DNA from: Lolium rigidum
Taxonomy: Eukaryota; Streptophyta; Magnoliopsida; Poales; Poaceae
Reading direction: 5' to 3'
Length of the DNA stretch: 64,000 nucleotides
NCBI RefSeq assembly: GCF_022539505.1
Contig: NC_061513.1
Span: 350,219,696-350,283,695 of the forward strand
Positions 43,342-54,178 of this stretch are shown piece by piece. The notes under the pieces were generated by a model, which was not told the origin of the DNA, did not search any database, and worked only from the letters and a program-made list of their open reading frames with translations. The first letter of the stretch is position 1, and every line of letters begins with the position of its first letter. A program made the translations under genes and the position numbers.

Positions 43342-43476
43342 TTAAGACCGTATCCAGCTCTACTCGCTAACTTGTTAGCTGCAGGTCAATGAAATTTTGC
43401 ACTGCAGTGCACTGAACATTGGAGCACAATACTAGCACAATACCTCACACTCGTCCAGGATGGGTACGGTCTTAAG
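43342..43476. repeat. Short inverted-repeat segment, possible MITE
   Basis: TTAAGACCGTATCC (43342-43355) and GGGTACGGTCTTAA (43463-43476) form an imperfect inverted pair around an unremarkable interior. It abuts the Harbinger end, so the shared TTA may belong to either. Confidence 0.4.
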
Positions 43477-43548
43477 CAGGCGAAAGAAGCAACGAAAGTA
43501 GCTAGATGAGCTTACCAAAATTCACTGGTAGAGAACTTGTTAGCGAGT

Positions 43549-45070
43549 GAAGGACTCGACTGGACTGCCCCCCCTGCCCCGGAGAGAAAACCCTAGCCCC
43601 GCGACCTCTCCCTCCCCCCGCCCCGCCGCCGCCGCCGGTCGCCGCCGGGCCTTGCCCGTGCGGTTGACGGCGGCGGCGAGGCTCCCCTCCTTGCGGCTGG
43701 CTGGCGGAGGCTCAGTCCCTCGCGGCGGTTGGCGCTCCTCGCGTCCTTGAAGACGGCTTCGGCTGGCGGCGGCGCGGCCGTCGGCGGCGAGCTCAGCGGG
43801 CAGCGGCGGGCGCAGCGGGTGGCGGCGCTCGGGTCGGCTGCGTGCTGGGGCAAGGGAGACTCCGGGAGGAGCCAGGGTTGCGCGGCCGCCGGCCTCGGCG
43901 CCCCGGTCGCCGCGAGATTGGGTAAGGGGCAGGGGCCTCTGCCCATTTCCCGTGCCCTGAGACACTCCTCCGCCAGATCTGTCGATTCCGGCAGCCGGGG
44001 TGGCTGCTGGACGATGATCTGGCCGCTGGAGTTCCCCTTTGCCTGACCTCCAGATCTGGTAGCGGCACCAACCGTGGTGGTTGTGGTTCGCCCGGAGATG
44101 GTGGAGGAGCTTCCTCACTGGGATCTGCGCGGGGTAGATCCCAGTGAGGCCGGTGGTTGTCTGATGGTGTGCGGGAGACCGGTGTCAGCGAAGTCCTCGG
44201 TGCTCTGTTGCGGTCCGGCTGCGCAAGGAGATCGGTTTCTGAGGTGGCGGCCTCAGTTGGTGGGAACCTTTTGGCTGACGGGCGAGCCAGAGGTTCAGGT
44301 GCTGGTCGGTGGCCATGGTCGTGTGGGCGACGTGGCCTCGGCGAGCGGCGCTCCGTGGCAGCGGTGTGGTCGCCGTTTTGGCGGTGCCCCTACCCTGTGC
44401 TGGGTGGCGGAGATGTATTGCCGAGGGGAAACCCTTGCTCGGGTCTTCCCGAGACGCGACGGCGACGTCTACCTACGCCGTCCCCTTCTTGAAGGCGTCG
44501 ATGCGGCATTTCTCGGCTCCCCTAGGTGCTCCGGGCGAAAGCCCAAGATTTTCGGATCGGGTGGTGGCGGCGCTCTTGCGGCGTTCTCTTCTTGAAGACA
44601 CCACCTTGGAGCTCACGGTGTGCGGCTCCCCGTCGGTTGGTCAGCGGAGGTGCGAGGCTTCTTCATGGCGCCGACTCTTCGTTTGGCAATCTTCGGCAAG
44701 GCTTGCTGCGTGCCCTTCCCTTGTCGAGCTTCCTTGGCGCTGCTCTTAGATGTGTGAGCAACGTGGGTCGGCCCCCGGTGGTGGTCGGCTTCCGGTGGCG
44801 TCTCTGCGACGGAGGAGTTCTGTTGAGACGCGCGTGAAAATGGCTCGCTCTCGAGTGAGCTCCGGTCCGACACTATAGACTCCAGTTCTTCTCCGAGTTC
44901 TCGTAGGCGCTTTGGATGAGCTTGTTGGTCGCGCTTCCGGCTGTAGCTTCTTTGGTAGTTCGTGTGGATGTGTGGTGTCATTCTGTAAGCTGGGTTCAGC
45001 ACTTTGTATCTTTCTCGCCGTTGGTGGCTTTGTTAATTCAGGGCACTTGAGTGCCTTTTATCTAAAAAAA
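43549..45070 (+). mobile_element. Poly-A retroposon (LINE-mobilised), 1.5 kb
   Basis: It is flanked by the exact 15-bp duplication AACTTGTTAGCGAGT (43534-43548 and 45071-45085). It ends in CTTTTATCT followed by about nine A that merge with the duplication. The 5' half is GC-rich and starts near AAAACCCTAGCCCC. Frames are open on both strands but I find no RT, endonuclease or gag-like domain. A 15-bp duplication and 3' poly-A are the marks of L1-type target-primed insertion. It could be a non-autonomous LINE derivative or a processed copy of a host transcript; the tail reminds me of grass LINE 3' ends. Confidence 0.8.
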
Positions 45071-45085
45071 AACTTGTTAGCGAGT

Positions 45086-46509
45086 AGACCAGGTGACCGG
45101 CGCCGTCGATTTGTCGAATTCCGCGGGTGAACTTGTTAGCTATGGTCTCCTCTGGCTTGGCTCGTTCGGGTCAAAGGGTCCATTTCTTGCCGCGCCCATG
45201 GGCTCACTTTTAGAAAAATGTTAGCTCAAAAAGATTGCACATATGTTCCGCTGAACTTGGATCTAACTCACAAATATTACCACCAACTTGTTCCTAACTT
45301 CTGTTGGTGGGTTTGCTGACGCCGTATACGTCTCACGTCATAAACCTAATGAATCTAATAACTTGCTGCTATCACAAAAAAAGAAAAGACATTGCCGCTC
45401 TACGACAAATGAAAAAAAAAACTAGACATGGGAGCATATGCTCCCGGATACAAAGGGCCTTGTTTTCTGTGCGGCAAAAGAAGTATGGGATTCCATAAAA
45501 GGGTTCGACGAAAGAGGATAATGCAATGTGATAGCTCTAAATATTGATATTTTTTACTGACAATTATTCACTATCTATCACTTGGTTTTATTGAGTTTTT
45601 ATTGGATTTTTTGTTTCAACAAATGTTAATATCGCAATCCACGTGAAACCTTGTTTTGAATTATTTATTTAAGGAAACCATCACTTATGGAGAATTCCAG
45701 GGTATTTATGAGTTGATTGGCAACAAAATATGAAGATTTCCTATTGAAACCAAATTGATCCTGGCGCAGCAGGGTGTTTAGCAAGCATCCATATGGGCGG
45801 GGCCGACCGTACCACCCGTCCGGACTATGCACCGCCGCCTTCCTCATATCAATACAAGCATCTTTCGTAAAGGGAACAACGAGAGAAACATAGCGCATCA
45901 GCTATCATACGCACCAGAAGAGAGGAGATCAGATGTGAAGAAGGAGAAGATCATCACCGACTCTCACGAAAATCTTCCCCCTCTAGATCATCCACTCATC
46001 CATCCCACCCCACATGTACTGAGAGAGAGAGAGAGAGATTAATACATGTAAGATTAGGGATTGAAACCTCTATTTCATCATGGTTTATATTTAATTTGAT
46101 GTTCAACTATTGTGACTTGCTACGGTAATATCAAGATGAACTCTATTTGCATTGCTATGATATCATTGTGTTTTCTCGTCTCATGTGTGAGTAGATCCCA
46201 TAGGCGTGGGAGATGTAGGATTGGTGAGATGTGTTGTGCCTATTCTATCCCATATGTTTGTGAATTATGATTACGATGATTATGTATGAGAATGAATATC
46301 TATGTGCACCTAATGCGGCTATCTAATTTAAGGGTTCATGTAACATGATCTCAAGAACTCATAGACAAGGAACTTGTTTGCTAGTGAATCGGTGACCCCC
46401 GAGTGACACGACCAATATCAAAGATGATCTAGCAATACTCGAGTAATCACAAGGAACAACCAAGCTTAATTTTTTTATCTGGTTTAACCACCTTAATAGA
46501 TGCACTGAC
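45086..46509. other. Unassigned intergenic sequence with (GA)n
   Basis: Mostly AT-rich; no protein domain or RNA gene is seen. A (GA)9 microsatellite is at 46021-46038. The stretch 46040-46500 has the feel of an old LTR (GTGTGAGTAGATCCCATAGG and similar), but no ends are visible. Confidence 0.4.
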
Positions 46510-46918
46510 TGACATAGGCATCCCCAATGGGTCTGCCGAAGATGGTACCCGGGGTTTACTGAAGGCCCACGACTCGATGAATATGAAGATTCGGAAGCCC
46601 AAGTTAGTACGAAGGAAAGCTAGAGTTGTATTAAGAAATACATACTTGTAATCTTACGGAATGAGTTAGAAACCCTCCCGGACTCTGTAATTTGTGTACT
46701 AACTTGGGCTTCCGAACCCTTCCGAATCCCTCGACTCCACCTCCTATATAAGGGGGAGTCGAGGGACAAAGAGAGCATCGACTCATTGTTTCACGCAACC
46801 CTAGTTTTTACATCGTCGAGTACTTTTCGGCTGAAACCTTCGAGATCTACTTGCCCTCTACTTCCGACTAAAACCCTAGTCTACAATCTGTAGGCATTGA
46901 TAAGTTAATCCCTTGTCA
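46510..46918 (+). repeat. 5' LTR of Tat2 (409 bp)
   Basis: TGACATAGGC to CCCTTGTCA, with the TATA box CCTATATAAGGGGG at about 46743-46756. A short extra stretch around 46700-46725 (ACTTGGGCTTCCGAACCC) repeats an upstream GGGC/CCGAA motif in inverted form and is absent from the Tat1 LTR. Confidence 0.88.
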
Positions 46919-46920
46919 AT

Positions 46921-46938
46921 TGGCGCCGTCTGTGGGAA
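46921..46938 (+). promoter_or_regulatory. Tat2 primer-binding site
   Basis: TGGCGCCGTCTGTGGGAA begins two bases after the LTR. I do not assign the tRNA; its 3' end would read TTCCCACAGACGGCGCCA. Confidence 0.75.
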
Positions 46939-46958
46939 CTAGAGGTGTCAAGGATCCG

Positions 46959-49225
46959 ATGTCGATGGCACGTTCAAGATCGTCAACTTCGTCTACTTCA
47001 AGCAACGCGATGGACAGAGGTAAACAGATCGAAACTGGTCTAGTTAATTTTGTTCCTCACCCGCCCTCCCGTTTGGATGCATATGCGTATCTGGAGGAGC
47101 CCATGGAGATGATGTTCGGAAAGTTCCACTTCCGCGTCGAGAAAGAAGGAGCGTATCGTCTCGAAATTCCGATCTCGTCGGGATTATCAGTGGTCGATCC
47201 CGATTTTTCGAGTTCAGCATCGTCAATCGAGTCAGGCGATGAGGAGACTTCGTCGCCACGCTTCATCAGCACCAGGGCAAGTGAAAAACTCACCAAGATC
47301 TTCAGCGACATGTCTTTCGAGTCATCTGCGGACTCTGATATAAGCGATGACTCGAGCAACATCGACAGCTTCAACTTCATCGACAGATCCACTACTGTTG
47401 GAAAGGTCTTCACCAATCTCAATGATGGTGTCACCAAACCCGACAAAGTCCAGCATCCAAAATATCATCAGATCTATGTAATAGGAGAACCAAGTCGCCC
47501 ACAGGAGGAGACGTCAGAGAATTTCGATGATGCGGGAAATCCGTATGTCGATCCTGCAGATCTCACCCGAGGTTTAGGAACAAAATATGTTGGGCCTGGA
47601 GCGCGGCAGATGATACAATTTCCGCAGGCGGTATTGGATAGAGTTGCGAGAGCCATTGATGGCACAAAACCAATGACTGTGACCGCGACACCCGAGGAGC
47701 TACAAGCGTATCAGTACAGGCTTGCACGTACCAGGCGGGAGCTCGAGAAACAGAAAATCGAGTTGGATAGGAGGCAGGAAACAGCTTCTGCGTCAAGCAG
47801 GCGAAGAGCAAACTTGAGTCAACAATCTGGCACGTCAGGAGATAGTCACAGAGCAGCTCGAAATAGAGCAAGATCGCGGCTGCAAAATATACCTGAGGCA
47901 GATAGGGAGAATCTGGTTCAAAACCTCGACATGTCCTTTATGTCGATATACACGAGGGGGAACATTATCCCTAAGACACCAGAGGCTGGGTACATGGCGA
48001 CACAAGCTTTCATCCTCGCATCCAAGCCACCTCCCGGAGATCCAAGAGAAGCATTATACAATATGGCCATGGCAGGAGTTGGAGCCATGGGGACGGCGTT
48101 TATAAATTCGCCTCCCGAAGGATCAGCAAGGCAAAATAGTCCACGACCCACTACAGCAGTACCAGGTCCCGAAAGAACAAGTGGAGCACGAGACACAGCA
48201 ACACAAGCACGGGTGGATAGAGCACGGCAAAATAGAAGGGAACATCGGCATTCCCCAGAGATAGATGACGAGGATATGTGTGGGCTACCGTGCTTTACAA
48301 GGAGGGTCCGGAAAACTCGAGTTCCTTCAGGGTTTAAGTTACCCGATAATTTCAAAAAAATTGATGGCCTGCAAGATCCTGAAGATTGGCTAGTCGATTA
48401 CCTCGAGACGGTGAAGCTGATAGGTGGAACCAGAGCAACAGCCATGCAGAGTATTCAAGTACACCTGAGTGGAGCCGCAAGATCTTGGATAAAGAAGCTT
48501 CCTCCAGGTTCCATCGATAGCTGGGATAGTTTTGAGGATGTGTTTGTCAAGAATTTCCGATCCACCTGCAAAAAACCTGCATCACTAGAAGAGTTGAGAT
48601 CATGTCGACAAAAGCATGATGAATCAATGAGAAAATACATCCAAAGGTGGAACATCATTAAAAACTCGGCAGAGAATATAGCTGACGGGAGAGCAATAGA
48701 TGCGTTTGTAGCAGGAATTCGACGAGGAGATTTTGTCGAAGAATTGGGGAGAACCAACCCAAGGACAGTGTCAGCATTGATGGAGATAGCAAACAGATGG
48801 GCAGATGGAGAAGATGTTGTTCACAATAAGCGACATAGGTCACCGGAGGAGGACCGTAGTCGAAATTTTCAAAATAGACGACGATTTCCTCGGCACTCTC
48901 GAGTTATGACGCTCCTGGCCAAATATCGGCTGGTTTTCGGGGAAGCACTGGAGGAAACAATAGAGATGAATATCAAAGGAGTAACAAGAAGCGAGGCGAC
49001 AATAGAGATGACTCTCGGAATAACAGGCAAAATAGTGGACCAAGGTTTCAGAGACCTTTTGTATCTCCCGAGGATATGATGAACGGGCCATGTCAGATGC
49101 ATTTCTATCTCGACAATAATGGGAAGAGGCAGTCAGGACATCTACAGAAGGACTGTCGAAATTTTCAAGCAATGTTGAGGTTTACAGGGCAAGCCAATGC
49201 CCAAGCAACAAATAGAAACCCCTAG
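46959..49225 (+). pseudogene. Tat2 gag
   Basis: The frame is open from the ATG at 46959 to 49079. The N-terminal third is Ser/Asp-rich, a charged coiled region lies at about residues 245-300, and residues about 470-580 match the plant Retrotrans_gag domain (QDPEDWLVDYLETVK..., then LRSCRQKHDESMRKYIQRW). After about 48895 the frame shifts, replacing the expected basic region. The correct frame resumes and reaches a TAG at about 49223. The gag would assemble virus-like particles. The long preserved N-terminal frame contrasts with the broken pol. Confidence 0.82.
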
Positions 49226-50867
49226 GGGCCCAGGAGTGAGATCCACCTGCCACCTCCTCCCGCAATTACGGACGAAAATCGGCACCAGCTCAGAATAGCG
49301 GCAGCACCACACCCACCTCCATATATCGACCCCAATTCTAACGGCGTGGTCTCGATGATTCAGAAAGCTAGGCCGTCTAACAGGGCTCAGAAAGTAATCT
49401 CGCGTCAAGTGTTCATGGTAGAGAAGATGCCTCCTCCAACGATCGAGTTCCTAAATTGGTCGGGACAGGACATTGGCTTCACAATAGCGGATCACCCGCA
49501 GCAAGTTCCTCGACCAGGGCAGTCAGCACTTATCTTACCAGCAGTGATCGCAGGATTCGACGTATCTCGAGTATTCATAGATGGAGGCAGCAGTCTAAAC
49601 CTTATGTACGCAGATACACTAAGGAAGATGAACATATCCCTAGCAAATCTGAAACCAACTGATACACGTTTTCATGGTATCACACCAGAGAAGCCAAGTT
49701 ATCCGTTGGGGAAGATCAATCTCGACGTTCAGTTTGGGACCCGAGAAAATTAAAGGATAGAAAGGCTGGAGTTTGAAGTCGTGGATTTCCCGTCGCAATA
49801 TCACGCCCTGTTGGGACGACCAGCATATGCCAGGTTTATGGCGGTACCACACTACACGTACCTGTTGTGGAGGCTACCTGGACCTAAGGGACCAATTACA
49901 GTCAAAGGAAGTTTCGCGTTAGCTGATAAATGCGACAAGGATTTTCATCGACTGTCAGAAACTTTCGGGATGCAAGCAGAATATATGGCGTCAAGGCTCA
50001 CAACTGATTATGATGTGTTGCCAGATGTAGGAAGGCCTCTCAGGGAGCCAACCTTTAACACTACAAAAGATTCCAAGGAGGTGCAGATTCACCCGACAGA
50101 TCCAAAGAAAACGACGTCCATTGCAATAGACATGGACCTCGCATAGGAAAGCGTGCTCGTCGAGTTCCTCCGTGAGCACTGGAAAATCTTCGCATGGTGT
50201 CCAGCTGACATGCCAGGAGTACCCAGGGAACTTGCCGAGCACCATCTAAACTTGGATCCAATAGCGAGACCAATCAAACAACCTTTGCGGCGTTTTTCGG
50301 AACCAAACCGCAAAGCCATGCTGTCAGAGATTGATCGACTCAGATAGGCCGGTTTTATCAAAGAGCTACATACAGAGGCTACATGGGTAGCTAACCCAGT
50401 GCTGGTACCGAAGAAAAACACGAAAGTCCTTCGCATGTGTGTCGACTTTACGTGTCTCAATAAACAGTGTCCAAATGATCACTTTCCCCTCCCAAGGATC
50501 GATCAACTCATCCACTCCACGGCAGGATGTGAATGTCTTTCCTTCCTGGATGCATATTCTGGTTATAACCAGATCAGATTAAAAGAAGACTATGAAGTCA
50601 AGACAACGTTCATAACACCCTATGGCGTGTTTTGCTACAGAACAATGCCTTTTGGTTTGAAAAATGCGGGAGCAACTATCAGCGGATGATGCAGAAGTGC
50701 TTGGCAACACAGATTAGGAAAAACGTACAAGTGTACATTGACGATGTCGTCATAACATCAAAAAAGGGGACAACATTGATCGAGGATTTAAAGGAAACTT
50801 TCGACAACCTTGACAAGTTCTGCCTCAAACTGAACCCGACGAAGTGTTCTTTCGGCGTCCCTGCAGG
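49226..50867 (+). pseudogene. Tat2 protease and N-terminal reverse transcriptase
   Basis: The protease has FIDGGSSLNLMY with its Asp at 49580 (DGG instead of the common DTG/DSG) and later HALLGRPAYARF (about 49801). RT begins near 50150. It has LVPKKN, FPLPRIDQLI, SFLDAYSGYNQI (first catalytic Asp) and the YIDD motif at 50734-50745. Stops are at 49751, 50143 and 50345, and a one-base loss lies near 50680 before QRMMQKC. The RT is cut at 50872 by the chimeric element and resumes at 55351. Confidence 0.85.
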
Positions 50868-50872
50868 AGAAC

Positions 50873-52039
50873 TGTTATCACCAGAATTTGACCGAGTCAG
50901 AGGTGGGCCACGATCAAGATGGACTTGAAGAATATACATGGAAGAAATACGTGAATCGGCCTTTATATGCAAAGCTTGGGCTTGTTAGCCCGTGTATCTG
51001 TAATATAGTAGATCGCATCTTAGATTAAAAGATAGAGTTTAACCCGTGCACGGTTAGGTGCACGCCTAAATTAGAAAGTCCCCTGGACTATAAATATGTA
51101 TCTAGGGTTTATGAAATAAACAACAACCAACGTTCAACACAAATCAATCTCGGCACATCGCCAACTCCTTCGTCTCGAGGGTTTCTACCGGTAAGCATCA
51201 TGCTGCCTAGATCGCATCTTGCGATCTAGGCAGCACAGGCTTATTACGTTGTTCATGCGTTGCTCGTATCGAAGCCTTTTTGATGGCGAGCAACGTAGTT
51301 ATCTTAGATGTGTTAGGGCTAGCATTGTTCTTCGTATCATATGCTTGTCGTAGTGCAACCCTTGCACATCTAGCCGCCCTTACACCTATCTTAGGTGTAG
51401 GGGCGGCACCCGCTTGATCATTATTTAGTAGATCCGATCCGTTACGGTTGCTCCTTGTTCTTCAAGGATTAGTTTAATATCTGCAATAGTTAGGCCTTAC
51501 AAAGGGTTGGAGGATCCAGCGACGCGCAGGTGTCGTTTGCTAGCCCTAGACGAGGATGTTCCGAGGATCAACCTCGTGTTGGTTTTTAGGCCTTGTCTAG
51601 GACCGGCTTACGATCACCGTACGTGACCGCGAGGCCCAATCGTGAGTAGGATGATCCGATTATGCGGTGAAAACCCTAAATCGTCGTAGATCGCTTTAGC
51701 TTTATCTTGATCAAGCAGGACCACCATATATTCGTGCACCTCGTACGAATCATGGGTGGATCGGCTCCTTGAGCCGATTCACGAGATAACCTGAGAGCCG
51801 ATCGAGGCTCGTATTTAATGTTTACGTGTATGCCATGCAGGAAACTAAGCGAGGCATCTCCATCACCTTCCTGACCAGGTATAGGTCAGGTGGCACGCCC
51901 TTGCACCAGCATCAGACGTGTGTACCAGAGGCTTTGCGGGCCGTCGCTCGGAGGGACCAGCGCCAGCCGCAGCCCTAAGTTGTTCCCGGCTCTACTGTGT
52001 TGCCCGTCGCTGCCCGCCGGTGGGTTTCTGACCGCAACA
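50873..52039 (+). repeat. 5' LTR of the chimeric element, hairpin-rich
   Basis: 1167 bp. A TATA-like CTATAAATATG is at about 51089. Hairpins are at 51201-51235 (16-bp perfect stem, loop TCT), 51373-51407 (16-bp stem with one G-U, loop TCT), about 51760-51780 (ATCGGCTC/GAGCCGAT) and about 51875-51895 (CCTGACC/GGTCAGG). Confidence 0.9.
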
Positions 52040-52044
52040 CATTC

Positions 52045-52062
52045 TGGCACGCCCGGTGGGAC
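52045..52062 (+). promoter_or_regulatory. Primer-binding site of the chimeric element
   Basis: TGGCACGCCCGGTGGGAC follows five bases after the LTR. The tRNA is not assigned. Confidence 0.65.
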
Positions 52063-52544
52063 TACATCGGCTTGAGAGCTCGAGGAAATCGGCATTGGTC
52101 ATGTCTGCAGAGCCGATGTTCAGGTATAGTTCTGTGGATAACTGCAGAGCCGATATCTGCAGTAACCTGACAGATTCGGCTCGGGGGGCACATAATCAGA
52201 TAGACAGATGCTATGAACATGTGCGATACATGTGCAGTGAAATATTGGGGGCCGATAGAAAAATCGGCCAGTAAAAGAAAATTCTCATGGTATACAGCCG
52301 ATGCACGGACATCGACTTTAGAGCTAAGAAACAAAGCCGATGCACAACCATCGACTCTAGTACAATTGCACGGGATCTACCCGCTGCGTGTTCAAGACGC
52401 GGATTTTCACCAAGTCGGTCTTCGGTGCAGCTTACGTATACTGCCATGGTAAAGACAAAGAAGAGAGCAGTCATTCTGGTGGCAAGGACAAAGAGGAGGC
52501 CGGTTCAAGCGATCGGCTTCGATATGATGATAAAAGGTACAATA

Positions 52545-53660
52545 ATGAAGACGGTATAGAGTCTTATAATGCTTTCAATATGTCTTTTATGTGAGTTTTG
52601 CTGTACCGGTTCATACTTGTGTTTGCTTTAAACAACCTTGCTAGCCTAAATCTTGTATCGAGAGGGAATACTTCTCATGCATCCAAAATCCTTGAGCCAA
52701 ACACTATGCCACTTGTGTCCACCATACCTACCTACTACATAGTATTTTTCCGCCATTCCAAAGTAAATTGCTTGAGTGCTACCTTTGAAATTTCTATTCT
52801 TTATCTTTGCAATATATAGCTCATGGGACAAATAGCTTAAAACCTATTGTGGTATTGAATATGTACTTATGCATATTATTTCTTATTAAGTTGCTTGTTG
52901 GGCGATAACCATGTTCCTGGGGACGCCATCAACTATTTCTTTGTTGAATATCATGTGAGTTGCTATGCATGTTCATCTTGTCTGAAGTAAGGGTGATTTA
53001 TCATGATCAAATGGTTTGAGTATGCATATTGTTAGAGAAGAACATTGGGCCGCTAACTAAAGCCATGATCCATGGTGAAAGTTTCGAGTTTGGACAACAA
53101 ACCTCAATCTCTTATGAGAATTTTATCTGTTGTTGAATGCTTATGCATTAAAGAGGAGTCCACTATCTGTTGTCTATGTTGTCCCGGTATGGATGTCTAA
53201 GTTGAGAATAATCAAAAGCGAGAAATCCAATGCGAGCTTTCTCCTTAGACCTTTGTACAGGCGGCATAGAGGTACCCCTTTGTGACACTTGGTTAAAACG
53301 TATGCTATGCTATGATAATCCATGTAAATCCAAGCTAATTAGGACAAGGTGCGGGCACTATTGGTATACTATGCATGAGGCTTGCAACTTGTAGGATATA
53401 ATTTACATAACTCATATGCTTTATTACTACCGTTGACAAAGTTGTTTCTTATTTTCAAAATAAATGCTCTAGCACAAATATAGCAATCCATGCTTCCCTC
53501 TGCGAAGGGCCTTTCTTCTACTTTTATTGTTGAGTCAGTTTACCCATTTCCTTCTATCTAAAAAAGCAAACACTTGTGTTAACTGTGCATTGATTCCTAC
53601 ATACTTGCATATTGCACTTGTTATATTACTTTATGTTGACAATATCCAGAAGATATACAC
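52545..53660 (+). repeat. E2-type 3' UTR patch inside the chimeric element
   Basis: This is close to E2 at about 37755-38875, from GAAGACGGTATAGAG to CAGAAGATATACAC, in the same orientation. No LTR ends or target duplication surround it, so it looks like template switching or recombination and not insertion. Confidence 0.7.
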
Positions 53661-53664
53661 AAGA

Positions 53665-54065
53665 CTGCATTCAGAGTACCAGGTTCGGTGGGCTTGTTTG
53701 AATATGTAGTCATGACATTTGGACTCGAAGAACGCCGGTGCAACGTACCAAAGAGCCATGAACTACATATTTCATGATCTGATCGGCAAGCTGGTTGAGA
53801 TCTGCATTGACGACGTGGTGGTCAAGTCTCGTCTCCGTAGAGGGACACTTGGAGGATTTACGACGCATCCGGGACCGAACTAGGAAATTCGGACTAAGGA
53901 TGAATCCAAAGAAGTGTGCATTTGGAGTGACGGCCGGTCAATTCTTGGGCTTCTTGGTTCATGAACGCGGAATTGAGATCGGCCTAAAAAGTCAGGAGGC
54001 AGTGCGCACAATGAAGCCGCCTACCACGAAAAAGGAACTACAGTGTCAAATTGTGCAGAGGAGTT
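53665..54065 (+). pseudogene. Gypsy RT fragment (different lineage)
   Basis: Across shifted frames it reads FRVPG...FEYVVMTFGL, then MNYIFHDLIGKLVEICIDDVVVKS (IDDVV is the RT catalytic block). It continues with LRMNPKKCAFGV and GQFLGFLVHERGIEI. It starts and ends abruptly, has several frameshifts, and differs from the Tat2 RT around it. It is a remnant of pol within the chimeric element. Confidence 0.75.
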
Positions 54066-54178
54066 GAGAAGGCAAGGCATCATGATAAAGGATACTGCGA
54101 TGGTTCTGCCACGACATGACCCGACGAAGAAAAAGCAGAGTGATTTTGGAATTATCAATTCCAAAACCAGGGGGCATG

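Noticed and set aside
43540..44118. Long GC-rich minus-strand frame and overlapping plus-strand frames
   Set aside because: High GC leaves several frames open at once on both strands; no conserved motif appears, and the sequence is bounded by a retroposon duplication.
45665..45898. 77-codon minus-strand frame
   Set aside because: No motif, no conserved neighbours and ordinary length for chance.
46040..46500. Old LTR just before Tat2
   Set aside because: Text style is LTR-like, but there are no TG/CA ends, primer site or duplication that I can show.
47057..47446. 129-codon minus-strand frame opposite Tat2 gag
   Set aside because: It is antisense to a confident gag frame and shows no domain; the known antisense genes of this family are near the 3' LTR instead.
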